Of a stretch of 20,026 nucleotides of DNA, positions 1 through 7,802 are shown one piece after another. Source of the DNA: Acidobacteriota bacterium (GTDB taxonomy: Bacteria; Acidobacteriota; Vicinamibacteria; Vicinamibacterales; 2-12-FULL-66-21); contig JABFWM010000233.1 of the NCBI GenBank assembly GCA_013362195.1, positions 1 through 20,026 on the forward strand. The letters are read 5' to 3'. Both the position numbers and the translations under genes were made by a program. The notes under the pieces were generated by a model. It saw only the letters and a list, made by a program, of their open reading frames with translations, had not been told where the DNA came from and searched no databases. The stretch's first letter is position 1; every line of letters starts with the position of its first letter.

Positions 1-576
1 TTTCAATCAACTGCTGGAACGTTGCGGCGGTCAGACGCGTCGGGACCGATCCCGCGGCGGGCGTGAACTGGCTGCGGTAGCAGGCCAGCGCATCGCGTTT
101 CTTCTGGTAATGGTCGGACACGTCGACCACGAAGGAGGGCGCCGCGCCGTCGTTGATGAAGTAGTAGCAGACCCAGTCCGGCCGCCACGCCTCGAGATCC
201 GTCTCGTAGCGCCGCAGCGCGGCCGTGAACGCGGCGCGCCGCAGCACCTGGCTCGCCGCGGCGTGATCCGGATGGCGATCGTCCCAGTACGGAATCGCCA
301 CCGTGCGCGGCTGGTGCCGTCGAATCAGGTCGACGGCCGAGCGGATGGTCGCCGGCGTCTCGGCGATCCCGCCGTCGGGCCATCCGAGGTTCTCACGGAA
401 CGCGACGCGCGCGCGGCGCCGCGCGTCTCGACCGTCCCGTTGCTCGACAGCTCCGCGCGGGTCGGGTCGCACAGGCCGATGCTGTGGCCCGATGCCGTGT
501 GGCGGGCGATGGTGCCGCCGAGCCCGAGTTCGATGTCGTCGGCATGCGGGCCGAAGACGAGCAGGTGGACAGGCAC
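1..576 (-). pseudogene. PIG-L family deacetylase (BshB1-like), frameshifted and cut by window edge
   Basis: The GTG start at 576 opens a PIG-L/LmbE-type zinc deacetylase. The N-terminus MPVHLLVFGPHADDIELGLGG carries the metal-binding H-x-D-D motif (HADD here, usually HPDD), followed by DPTRAELSSNGTVETR. After this the frame degenerates and stops near 325. The family sequence resumes in another minus-strand frame from about 405: RENLGWPDGGI, then AIPYWDDRHPDHAAAS with the second metal motif HPDH, then CYYFINDGAAPSFVVDV, and it stays open to position 1. Between the two halves only about 8-9 codons remain where relatives, from memory, have about 15. A deletion near 22 bp in the GCGCGC-rich stretch at about 395-420 would explain both the gap and the frame change. 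The family removes acetyl groups from GlcNAc-type substrates, and BshB1 acts on GlcNAc-malate in bacillithiol synthesis. Either this is a real pseudogene or a sequencing/assembly error in a GC run. The gene lies 73 nt after the S9 peptidase on the same strand. Confidence 0.8.
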
Positions 577-649
577 GATTAGTCGTCTGGCGGCGCGTCG
601 CTGCGTCCCGATGTATCCGTGTGCATGCGTGTCCAGCCGTGACGGTCGA

Positions 650-2716
650 TCACTGGCGCGACGTCTCGGTCGGCACAGCGGTGCGGCTGTGATCCCTGTA
701 CCAGCTGATCATGTAGAGGATCGTCCGCATGTAGTTCGAGGGCTTCGACGAGGTCCCGTGGTACTCGCCCTCGAAGCGGAGCAGCTTCGTCTCCACGCCG
801 CGCATCTTGAGCGCGGTGTAGTACTCCTCGCTCTGCGGGATCGGCGTCCGCATGTCGAGCACGCCGGTCATCAGCAGCGTTGGCGTCTTCACGTTGCCGA
901 CATACATCAACGGCGACTGCTTCAGCCACGGCTCCGGCTTCTCCCAGAACGGCGCCTCGAAGAAGTTCGCCGTGAAGAGCGGAATGTCGGTGTGCCCCAC
1001 GAAACTGAGCCAGTCGATCACCGGGCACCGCACCGCCGCCGCCGCGAAGCGGTCCGTGTGGCCGATCACCCAGCTCGAAAGCACGCCGCCGCCGCTGCAG
1101 CCGCCGACGAACATGTTGCGGGCGTCGACGGTGCCTCTGGCGATCGCCGCGTCGACGCCGGCCATCAGGTCGTCGTAGTCGACGCCTGGATAGGCACGTT
1201 CGATGGCATTGCCGAAGGCGGATCCATAGCCGGTGCTGCCGCGCGGATTCATGTAGAGCACGACGAAGCCGTTCGCCGCGAAGCTCTGGAACATGAAATT
1301 GAAGGCGCCGTTGTACATCCCGTGCGGGCCGCCGTGAATCTCGAGGACGAGCGGATAGCGCTTCGCTGGATCGAAGCCGGGCGGCTTCACCAGCCATCCC
1401 TGGACGGTCGTGCCGCCCGACGACTCGAACCGGATCTCTTCGACCGCGCCGAGCGTGATCCCGGTAAGCAGATCCTCGTTGACTCGCGTGAGCTGCGTCA
1501 CCTGGTTGGGCGACGCGAGGCTGATCCGCACCACGTCGGCTGGCTGCTGCGCGCTCGCGCGCACACCCACCCCGATCCCTTTCGCGCTGACGCTCGTCAA
1601 CGACACCATCGCGGTGCCGGTGGTGACGTCGCGGAGCGCGCCGGACAGCGGCGCGAAGTGGACGTTCGACGCGCCGCGATCGTCCGCGGCGAAGTACACG
1701 CCCGACCCGTCGGCGGCCCAGTGCAGGTCCTGCGCGTCGCGATCGAGCGACCCGGAGATCTTCCGCATCCCCTGGCCGTCGATCCCGACGACGTACAAGT
1801 CTTCGGTCTTGTAGCTGGCCTTCGTGAACGGATATCCCACGAACGCCACCAGGGTGCCGTCGGGAGAGAAGTGCGGGCTCGACCAGCTGCCGCGATCGGT
1901 GACGAGCGGTCGGCGCGTCGCGGTCGCGACGTCGACGGCGAAGATATCGGAATCGCGATACCGCAGATCGGCGTCGGACACATCGAGCCCGTCAATCACG
2001 ATCGTGCGCCCGTCGGGCGACCAGTCGATGTCGACGGCGCCCGCGAGGCCGTCGAACCGCGCACCGACGTTCCAGTCGCCGGAGGTCAGCGCGCGCGGCG
2101 TCCCGCCGTCCGCCGGCACCACGAACAGGTGCGTGAAGCCGGGCTCCGTGTAGCCGACGCGATCCTGGCGGTAGTGCAGCCGGTCGATGACCGCGGGGGC
2201 TTTCGTCCATTTGGCGCCTTCGGGCGGCTTCGGTAGCGGGATCTCCCATTTCGACGGCTTCGGCACCAGCATGCTGAACGCGAGCTGCCGGCCGTCGGGC
2301 GACCACGTCACGTTCGACGGCGCATGCTCGACGTGCGTGATCTGGGTCGATGCGCCCTCGGCAATCCAGCGGACGAAGACCTGCGGCCCTTTCGGTTCGC
2401 CCTCGGCGATGTAGGCCACGCGCGTGCCGTCGGGCGACCAGGCGGCGTCGGCGCCCTTCGCCAGAAAGCGATTTCTCGATCCATCGGTGCTCATGATCCA
2501 GAGCGCCGTGTCCATCTTGTCGTCGACGGTGTTGGCCCACCGGCGCGTGTAGACGACCTGCGTGCCGTCGGGAGCGATCTGCGGATCGGCGACCGTCTCG
2601 TAATTCAGGTAGTCCTCGACGGTGAGGAACCGCCCGGACGCCGTTTGCGCCCGTGGCGCGGCCGCAACGACGAACACGGCCGCCGCCGCGAGCACACGCG
2701 CGAATCGATTGCACAT
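650..2716 (-). CDS. Exported S9 family prolyl oligopeptidase / acylaminoacyl-peptidase-like serine peptidase
   Basis: 688 aa. The start is ATG at 2716, because GGAGGA (2721-2726) lies just upstream and the protein then begins with a signal peptide (MCNRFARVLAAAAVFVVAAA, cleavage probably after PRAQ). The upstream ATG at 2728 would put the ribosome site inside the coding region. Residues about 25-430 form a beta-propeller with repeated WSPDG-type PD40 blades (WSPDGTRVAYIAEG, WSPDGRQLAF, WSPDGRTIVI, FSPDGTLVAFVGY). The C-terminal alpha/beta-hydrolase domain has nucleophile Ser541 in GGCSGGG, Asp621 in GVLDMRTP and His653 in GEYHGTS, a complete S9 triad. The family cleaves short peptides, often after proline or acylated N-termini, here probably in the periplasm. 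It lies 172 nt downstream of the SSS symporter with its own possible -10 box, so it may be transcribed separately. Length and motifs are normal for the family, but the substrate cannot be predicted. Confidence 0.93.
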   Translation of the reverse strand: MCNRFARVLAAAAVFVVAAAPRAQTASGRFLTVEDYLNYETVADPQIAPDGTQVVYTRRWANTVDDKMDTALWIMSTDGSRNRFLAKGADAAWSPDGTRVAYIAEGEPKGPQVFVRWIAEGASTQITHVEHAPSNVTWSPDGRQLAFSMLVPKPSKWEIPLPKPPEGAKWTKAPAVIDRLHYRQDRVGYTEPGFTHLFVVPADGGTPRALTSGDWNVGARFDGLAGAVDIDWSPDGRTIVIDGLDVSDADLRYRDSDIFAVDVATATRRPLVTDRGSWSSPHFSPDGTLVAFVGYPFTKASYKTEDLYVVGIDGQGMRKISGSLDRDAQDLHWAADGSGVYFAADDRGASNVHFAPLSGALRDVTTGTAMVSLTSVSAKGIGVGVRASAQQPADVVRISLASPNQVTQLTRVNEDLLTGITLGAVEEIRFESSGGTTVQGWLVKPPGFDPAKRYPLVLEIHGGPHGMYNGAFNFMFQSFAANGFVVLYMNPRGSTGYGSAFGNAIERAYPGVDYDDLMAGVDAAIARGTVDARNMFVGGCSGGGVLSSWVIGHTDRFAAAAVRCPVIDWLSFVGHTDIPLFTANFFEAPFWEKPEPWLKQSPLMYVGNVKTPTLLMTGVLDMRTPIPQSEEYYTALKMRGVETKLLRFEGEYHGTSSKPSNYMRTILYMISWYRDHSRTAVPTETSRQ

Positions 2717-2738
2717 ACCATCCTCCATCCAGCGCGTG

Positions 2739-2744
2739 ATGATA
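2739..2744 (-). promoter_or_regulatory. Possible -10 box for the S9 peptidase gene
   Basis: The minus strand reads TATCAT about 22 nt before the S9 ATG at 2716, with GGAGGA in between. No convincing -35 hexamer is seen 17 nt upstream. The same TATCAT hexamer precedes the small plus-strand gene at 16565. The rest of the 172-nt gap (2717-2888) shows no gene or clear terminator. Confidence 0.35.
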
Positions 2745-2888
2745 CTCAATTGCGCGGCCGGCGCACCCACGACCACGGCGAATGCGGAGCGCGTGGAGAG
2801 GTCGGCTTGATGTCGAAACACGAAAAGGCCGTACCCCCCGATCGGTGCGTTCTCCCCGGGTCGGTGCGGGCACGAGCGCGGATGAGGG

Positions 2889-4526
2889 TCAGGAGCGCAG
2901 GAGCCACGCGGTGGCCGCGACGAGCACCACGACCATCGCCCAGCCGAGCGCGAACCCGCCGAGATCCTCGCGATACGCGCGCCAGCCACGCGCCCTGGCC
3001 GCCGCGAGCGGCCGCAGGACGTTGACGAGCAGCAGCGGACGATCGCGGGCCGCGCCATCGCCGTCGCTCGAGGTCTCGAGCCGCGAGTAGAACTCGTCGA
3101 TGCGGGCCGCGGGCTCGGGCGCCGTCGCGAGGCTGACGATCACCAGCGCCAGAACGCCGGCCGCCAGCGCCGCAAGGAAGACGTTCGCGTCCCAGTGATC
3201 GAGACGCTGGCCGGTGATCCCATAGAGCAGGAAGTTGGTCGAGAGCGAGGCGAACAGCGAGGCAAGCGCGCCCCAGCGATTCGCCCGCCGCCACACCAGC
3301 CCGCCGAGCACGCTGATGCCGACGAAGGTGGCGAGGGTTTCGGTCAGCAGGAACGTGTAGAGGACGCTCTGAATGAGATACACCGCATAAGCGACGCCGA
3401 GCATGGTGATGGCGAAGCCGCTGATCCGTCCCACCCACAAATAGTGCGCATCGTCGCGTCCGGGCGTGAGGCGGCGGTACAGTCCCTCGGTGAACAGGGC
3501 GCCGCTGTCGACGAGGAACGCCGAGCACGTGGACATGTTCGCCGCGAGGACGGAGGCGATGAGCAGGCCGAGTGCGCCCGGAAACAGCAGCTGACGGCAG
3601 GTGAACCCGAACGCGTTCTCGGGGTCGCCCAGGCCGGATTCGCCGGCGCCACCCTGCGCGATCATCGCCGCCGCAATCAACCCGACGAGCGCCCATCCAA
3701 CCGTGCAGACGCGTTTGACGAAGTTGCCGCCCAGCATGCCGATGCGGCACGTCCGCTCGTCCCGGCCGGTGCCCACCGTGGCGAGCATGTGCGGCTGCGC
3801 CATGATCCCGACGAGGCCGTTCACGGTCAGCATGAAGATGACCCACAGGCCGATGCCCGAGGGCGTCGCGAGCGAGAAGTAGAACGGCTCGAGCGACGCT
3901 TTCATGCCGTGGAAGCCGCCGACCTCGCCCCAGCCGAGCGGGATCAGCATGAAGGACAGCACGATGATCAGGATGCCCTGGAAGAGATCCGTCCACGCGG
4001 CCGCGACCAGCCCGCCGACGAAGCTGTAGAGAATGAACATCACCGTCATCGCGACGACGATGTCATTCACGCCAATCGATCCGCCGGTCGCCTGGCTGAT
4101 CACCTTGCCGGCGCCCTTCAGCATGCTCCCCATGTTGATGATGAAGAAGCACACCGCGAACACGATGTAGAGCGCGGCCATCCCCGGGCCGTAGCGGTCG
4201 TCCATGAACTCCGCCATGGTCGTGCGCCGGATGCGGCGGAACACGGGCGCCATCAGCCAGTAGAACGGCGTGATGAACAGATTTTTCCACTGGAACCAGA
4301 TCGCGGAGGCGCCGAGGCTGTAGACCGCGCCGGCGAGCGCGACCGGCATTTCCGCGTGCGTGCCGACGCCGAAGCTCTGGCCGATCATCAGCCACGGTCC
4401 GAACCGTCGTCCGCCGAGGAAGAACTCGCCGGTGCGCCGGACGCGGTAGCCGGCGATCAGGCCGATCGCCGTGATGACGACGAGATACGCGATGAGGACG
4501 GCCCAGTCGAGCGTCGTGATATGCAT
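2889..4526 (-). CDS. Sodium:solute symporter (SSS family)
   Basis: 545 aa, integral membrane protein with about 13 hydrophobic segments from LDWAVLIAYLVVITAIGLIAG to the last helix GWAMVVVLVAATAWLL. SSS hallmarks are the early FFLGGRRFGPWLMIGQSFG segment (helix-breaking region after TM1), the GGLVAAAWTDLFQGILIIV segment typical of TM5-6 in the family, and ANMSTCSAFLVDSGALF in the central repeat. Members couple Na+ entry to uptake of sugars, amino acids, vitamins or carboxylates; the sequence does not give the substrate. The ATG at 4526 overlaps the nagA stop as TGATG (1 nt), which decides the start and implies translational coupling. Position behind an isomerase and a NagA-like deacetylase suggests uptake of a sugar or amino sugar. 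A hydrophilic stretch (EFYSRLETSSDGDGAARD) precedes the last helix. Confidence 0.92.
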   Translation of the reverse strand: MHITTLDWAVLIAYLVVITAIGLIAGYRVRRTGEFFLGGRRFGPWLMIGQSFGVGTHAEMPVALAGAVYSLGASAIWFQWKNLFITPFYWLMAPVFRRIRRTTMAEFMDDRYGPGMAALYIVFAVCFFIINMGSMLKGAGKVISQATGGSIGVNDIVVAMTVMFILYSFVGGLVAAAWTDLFQGILIIVLSFMLIPLGWGEVGGFHGMKASLEPFYFSLATPSGIGLWVIFMLTVNGLVGIMAQPHMLATVGTGRDERTCRIGMLGGNFVKRVCTVGWALVGLIAAAMIAQGGAGESGLGDPENAFGFTCRQLLFPGALGLLIASVLAANMSTCSAFLVDSGALFTEGLYRRLTPGRDDAHYLWVGRISGFAITMLGVAYAVYLIQSVLYTFLLTETLATFVGISVLGGLVWRRANRWGALASLFASLSTNFLLYGITGQRLDHWDANVFLAALAAGVLALVIVSLATAPEPAARIDEFYSRLETSSDGDGAARDRPLLLVNVLRPLAAARARGWRAYREDLGGFALGWAMVVVLVAATAWLLRS

Positions 4527-5494
4527 CAGGCGACGACGCGCAGCTCGTACGAAACGGGATCCCACTCGGCGCGTATCGTGCCCAGCGGCTCCTCACCGAG
4601 AAAGCGCGCCGGGTGCGTCGACGCCATCGCGATCGCCTCTTCGATGGAGGCGCCTGCAAAGCGGACGGTATTGGCGATCGCGCGATCCAGGGTCAGCGCC
4701 GATCCGGCGAGGTACGGTGTGCCAGGGAGTGAGACGCGGCCGCGTGCGTCGAGATCGCACGCGACGCCGCCGATCCGATAGCGGCCTGGCGGTTGTCCTG
4801 CCGCGGCGATGGCATCGGTGACGAGCACGGTGCGGGCCGTGCCTTTCGCGCGCACCATCGCCTTGACGGTGGCGGGAGGGAGATGATGGCCGTCGGCGAT
4901 GATGCTCGCCGACACCTCGTCGGCGGCGAGCAGCTCCCAGATCACATTCGGGTGGCGCGGCAGCATCTGCGCGCAGCCGTTCCCGAGATGTGTGGCGAGG
5001 GTCGCCCCCGCGGCAATCGCGTCCGCAATCTGGTGCGGCGCGGCTGCGGTATGCCCGATCGCGACACGGACGCCGGATTCGACGAGGTATGCGATCAGAG
5101 CGAGGGCGCCCGGCACCTCGGGTGCGAGCGTCACGAGTCGAATGCGTCCCGCGGCCGCGTCCTGCCGACGGCGGAAGTCGTCGATCGAGGCGGCGGCGAC
5201 ATCGGCGCGTGGGTGCGCGCCGCGTGCGCCGTCCTCGGGTGAGATGTATGGGCCCTCCATGTGGAGGCCGGCGATCGCGTCGCGCGACTCGCGGGTGATC
5301 ACACGCGCCGAGGTCGCGAAGCGCTCGAACGAGGAGGTGATGAGCGTCGGCAGGCAGCGGGTGACGCCGCTCTCGCGCATGCGCGCGAGCGCGGCGTCGA
5401 CGCCGTCTTCGGTCAGGTCGGGGGCGTTGAAGTCGATACCGCCGAAGCCGTTCACCTGAAGGTCGAACAGCCCCGGCAGTTCGAGGGTCGTCAC
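4526..5494 (-). CDS. nagA: N-acetylglucosamine-6-phosphate deacetylase-like amidohydrolase (short form)
   Basis: 322 aa. The start is GTG at 5494, overlapping the isomerase stop as GTGA (4 nt). The protein opens directly at the first beta-strand of the TIM barrel, GLFDLQVNGFGG, where E. coli NagA also has Q-x-N instead of the usual amidohydrolase H-x-H. The mononuclear zinc set is present: Glu80 in HMEGPY, His148 in GHTAAA, His169 in THLGNG, and catalytic Asp227 in VTDAIAAAG. NagA hydrolyses GlcNAc-6-P to glucosamine-6-P and acetate in the cytoplasm. Compared with the usual 380 or so residues, this one lacks the roughly 50-residue N-terminal half of the small beta-sandwich and has a short C-terminus (LGTIRAEWDPVSYELRVVA). 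It may therefore be a lineage-specific short NagA or act on a related acetamido sugar. The family call is secure; the exact substrate is less so. Confidence 0.85.
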   Translation of the reverse strand: MTTLELPGLFDLQVNGFGGIDFNAPDLTEDGVDAALARMRESGVTRCLPTLITSSFERFATSARVITRESRDAIAGLHMEGPYISPEDGARGAHPRADVAAASIDDFRRRQDAAAGRIRLVTLAPEVPGALALIAYLVESGVRVAIGHTAAAPHQIADAIAAGATLATHLGNGCAQMLPRHPNVIWELLAADEVSASIIADGHHLPPATVKAMVRAKGTARTVLVTDAIAAAGQPPGRYRIGGVACDLDARGRVSLPGTPYLAGSALTLDRAIANTVRFAGASIEEAIAMASTHPARFLGEEPLGTIRAEWDPVSYELRVVA

Positions 5495-6339
5495 GCGCGG
5501 AGCTTCTTGTAGTTCTCGAGGCAGCGCTGCACCATCGCGAACTGGCCGCCCGGGCCGCTCTGCTCCTGTTCGATCAGGTAGTACTCGATGCCGCCGGTCT
5601 GTTCGGCCGCGTCGAAGATCCGCTTCCAGGGCGCATCCCCTTCGCCGAGGGCGACGCCGTAGCCGGTGGCCTTCGACCACTCCTTGCAGTGCATGCTCTT
5701 GATGCGGCCGGGGTGGTCGGTGATGTAGGCGACCGGGTCGGCGCCGGCTTCGAGGCAGGTGCCCACGTCGAACTGCAGTGCGACGTCCCTGGGCGTGCCT
5801 TGGGCGATGATGTCGATCGGCCGCTGTCCCTCGACCGGGGTCCACTCCGGCTGATGGTTGTGGTATCCCGTCAACATGTTGAGCGGACGGAGCTGCTCGG
5901 CGGCGGCGGTGAGCGTCTCGGCGACGCGCTTCCAGCCGTCGAGATCGCTGACGCGGCCCGGGCTGGCCATGATGATGTAGCGGCTGCCGATGGCGTGATT
6001 GAGATCGATCGCCTTCTTCAGGCCGTCCGCGGAGAACGACGGGGTGCCGTTGTGCGTCGAGCGGCATTGGATGCCGAGGTCATCGAGCAGCTTGCGGACG
6101 TCCTTGGCCTGGTCCATCGACCAGTCGAAGTACGGCGAGTAGAACTCGACGATCGTGTAGCCGATTTTGGCGACGCGGGTGACGGTGCCTGTGAGGTCCT
6201 TCGCCAATTCGTCGCGAACCGAGTACAGTTCGAGGCCGACGGGGACGTCCTTCGGGGCCGCGAGGGCGCGGGCGGCGAAGGGCAGGGCCCCGGCGATGCC
6301 GAGGAAGGTGCGCCGGGAGATGGTGTGCGGTGCAATCAT
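5491..6339 (-). CDS. Tat-exported sugar phosphate isomerase/epimerase (xylose isomerase-like TIM barrel)
   Basis: 282 aa. The N-terminus MIAPHTISRRTFLGIAGALP is a twin-arginine signal (SRRTFLG, then a hydrophobic stretch and an Ala-rich cleavage region), so the protein is likely exported folded. The mature part is an AP-endonuclease-2-type TIM barrel (PF01261): GLELYSVRDELAKDL, IGYTIVEFYSP, GYHNHQPEW, LQFDVGTCLEAGADP, HPGRIKSMHCKEW and GGIEYYLIEQEQ. The acidic and His residues in these strands are the usual metal ligands. Related proteins isomerise or epimerise sugars, inositols or 3-keto-glycosides. The reading frame is open upstream to 6510, but the Tat start at 6339 fits the family. No Shine-Dalgarno is seen, but a TAGGCT box lies exactly 7 nt upstream, which suggests a leaderless mRNA. 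This is the first gene of the minus-strand operon with nagA and the symporter. Confidence 0.9.
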   Translation of the reverse strand: MIAPHTISRRTFLGIAGALPFAARALAAPKDVPVGLELYSVRDELAKDLTGTVTRVAKIGYTIVEFYSPYFDWSMDQAKDVRKLLDDLGIQCRSTHNGTPSFSADGLKKAIDLNHAIGSRYIIMASPGRVSDLDGWKRVAETLTAAAEQLRPLNMLTGYHNHQPEWTPVEGQRPIDIIAQGTPRDVALQFDVGTCLEAGADPVAYITDHPGRIKSMHCKEWSKATGYGVALGEGDAPWKRIFDAAEQTGGIEYYLIEQEQSGPGGQFAMVQRCLENYKKLRA

Positions 6340-6346
6340 GCGCGGG

Positions 6347-6352
6347 AGCCTA
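6347..6352 (-). promoter_or_regulatory. Extended -10 promoter giving a leaderless isomerase transcript
   Basis: The minus strand reads TGTTAGGCT (extended -10, TGn-TAnnnT), followed by 7 nt and then the ATG at 6339. Transcription would start at or next to the A of ATG. The 22 bp at 6340-6361 containing this box recur exactly at 16281-16302. Confidence 0.55.
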
Positions 6353-6364
6353 ACACAGGCGGCA

Positions 6365-6559
6365 GAACGGTGACAGTCACACTTCTTCCCACGATCGGAC
6401 AGTCGGCGGGCCGGAACGGTGACAGTCACACTTCCGGCCAGAACTGTGACAGTCACACTTCTGGCGAGAACTGTGACTGTCACACTTCCGGCGAGAACTG
6501 TGACTGTCACGGTTCGCCGTCGTGCACTGGGCGCCTGCGGGATGAACTGTGACTGTCCC
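6365..6559. repeat. Palindromic repeat array 1 (49- and 27-bp units on GTGACWGTCAC)
   Basis: The 11-bp perfect palindrome GTGACWGTCAC occurs at 6370, 6419, 6446, 6473 and 6500; a sixth copy at 6549 is degenerate (GTGACTGTCCC). The start-to-start distances are 49, 27, 27, 27 and 49. Each copy is usually preceded by GAAC(T/G). The three 16-nt linkers in the middle (acttccggccagaact and two near copies) equal the outer 38-nt linkers with 22 nt missing. The array fills the divergent control region between the isomerase operon and the MFS operon, and its last unit contains the MFS start codon. It could be a REP/BIME-like element or an operator array. It is unlike CRISPR because the linkers resemble each other and the palindrome is very short. 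Confidence 0.9.
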
Positions 6560-7802
6560 GCTTCCTTACAAGTGGGCCGTCGTCGCGATGCTCTGGTTCG
6601 TCTGTCTCTTCAACTACGCGGACCGGCAGGCGATCTATTCGGTGTTCCCGCTGCTCCAGCGCGAGATGGCCCTCTCCGACGTGCAGCTCGGCATCATCGG
6701 CGCCTCGTTCATGTGGGTCTACGCGGCCGCCGCGCCCTTCACCGGCCTGATCGGCGATCGCGTCAGCCGCAAGACGCTGATCCTCGGCGGCTTGATCTTC
6801 TGGTCCCTCGTCACGGTCGCGACCGCGCTCTCGCGGACGTATTGGCACCTCGTCCTCTTTCGCGCGCTCGAAGGCCTCGGCGAAGCGTGCTATTTCCCGG
6901 CGTCGATGTCGATGCTCAGCGACTATCACGCCCGCGACACGCGGTCGCGCGCGATGGCGCTGCATCAATCGAGCGTCTACGCCGGGACCATCGCCGGCGG
7001 AACGATCGCCGGCTGGATGGGGCAGTCGCTCGGATGGCGATCGAGCTTCTACCTGCTCGGCCTGCTCGGCACGCTGCTCGGCGTGGTGTTGATGCTCTTC
7101 CTGCGGGAGCCGACGAGAGGGCAGGCGGACGCGATCGACGTGCGTCCCCCTGACGGCGCACGCGACGGCAACGTCCCCACTCAGCACGCGAACCGTCCGA
7201 TGACGCTGATCCTCATGGCCGTCTTCGTCGGCGCCAACTTCGTGGCGGCCATCGTGCTGACGTGGATGCCGTCGTTCCTGTTCCGCAAGTTCGGCATGAG
7301 CCTGGCGGCGGCCGGCTTCAGCAGCACGGCCTATCTGCAGGTGGCCTCGGTCGTCGGCGTGCTCGCGGGCGGTGTGCTGGCGGATCGGCTGGCGCGCCGG
7401 CAACGCGGCGGTCGCATGCTGACGCAGGCGCTCGGGCTGCTCGCCGGCGTGCCGTTCATCTTCGTCACGGGATGGACGACCACTGTCGCGATCCTGATCG
7501 CCGCGATGGCGGGATTCGGGTTCTTCAAAGGCCTGTACGATGCAAACATCTGGGCGTCGCTGCACGATGTCGTCCCGACGCGGCGCCGCGCGACCGCGGT
7601 CGGCATGATGAACGCCGTCGGATGGATTGGCGGGGGAATCGCGCCGCTGGCGGTGGGCATCGCGTCCGAGCGCTACGGCCTCAGCGCGGCCATCAGCGCG
7701 AGCTCGGTGGTGTATCTGGTCGTCGGGCTGCTGCTCCTGGTCGGGATCCGCGCGTTCATGCGCACGGCGCCTTCGATGCGCCGCGAGGAGGCGTATCCAT
7801 GA
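6549..7802 (+). CDS. MFS transporter (possible sugar-acid/anion family)
   Basis: 417 aa with 12 predicted membrane helices. The N-terminal half carries VVAMLWFVCLFNYADRQAIY and the MFS motif A loop GLIGDRVSRKTLIL between TM2 and TM3; the second half carries the related loop GGVLADRLARRQRGGRML. The NYADRQ segment near TM1 is common in the anion:cation symporter/hexuronate-type branch, so a sugar acid or organic anion is a fair guess, not a demonstration. The start is GTG at 6549, because homology must begin before PYKWAVVAMLW and no other in-frame start is available. This GTG is the first three bases of the last copy of the palindromic repeat, so residues 1-3 are repeat-encoded. No Shine-Dalgarno or -10 box is evident just upstream. 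The stop overlaps the next ATG (ATGA, 4 nt), indicating co-translation with the sialidase-CE15 fusion. Confidence 0.92.
   Translation: MTVPLPYKWAVVAMLWFVCLFNYADRQAIYSVFPLLQREMALSDVQLGIIGASFMWVYAAAAPFTGLIGDRVSRKTLILGGLIFWSLVTVATALSRTYWHLVLFRALEGLGEACYFPASMSMLSDYHARDTRSRAMALHQSSVYAGTIAGGTIAGWMGQSLGWRSSFYLLGLLGTLLGVVLMLFLREPTRGQADAIDVRPPDGARDGNVPTQHANRPMTLILMAVFVGANFVAAIVLTWMPSFLFRKFGMSLAAAGFSSTAYLQVASVVGVLAGGVLADRLARRQRGGRMLTQALGLLAGVPFIFVTGWTTTVAILIAAMAGFGFFKGLYDANIWASLHDVVPTRRRATAVGMMNAVGWIGGGIAPLAVGIASERYGLSAAISASSVVYLVVGLLLLVGIRAFMRTAPSMRREEAYP

Noticed and set aside
110..2236. Long plus-strand open frame (708 aa) opposite the PIG-L and S9 genes
   Set aside because: Arg/His/Val-rich low-information product, antisense to a well-conserved S9 peptidase with a full catalytic triad; typical GC-rich shadow frame.
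2717..3058. N-terminal extension of the S9 peptidase upstream of 2716
   Set aside because: It would bury the signal peptide 115 residues inside the protein and overlap the end of the symporter gene; GGAGGA supports the start at 2716.
3195..4781. Plus-strand open frame (528 aa) opposite the SSS symporter
   Set aside because: Rich in His, Arg, Glu and Asp with no family signature; the minus strand encodes an unmistakable membrane transporter.
6340..6510. N-terminal extension of the isomerase through the repeat (repeated TVTVLA-type residues)
   Set aside because: The extension is just the translated 27-bp repeat; the Tat signal at 6339 and the -10 box 7 nt upstream fit the shorter protein.
6365..6559. 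CRISPR array
   Set aside because: The repeated element is only 11 bp and palindromic, the linkers are near-identical to one another rather than unique, and no cas genes are present.
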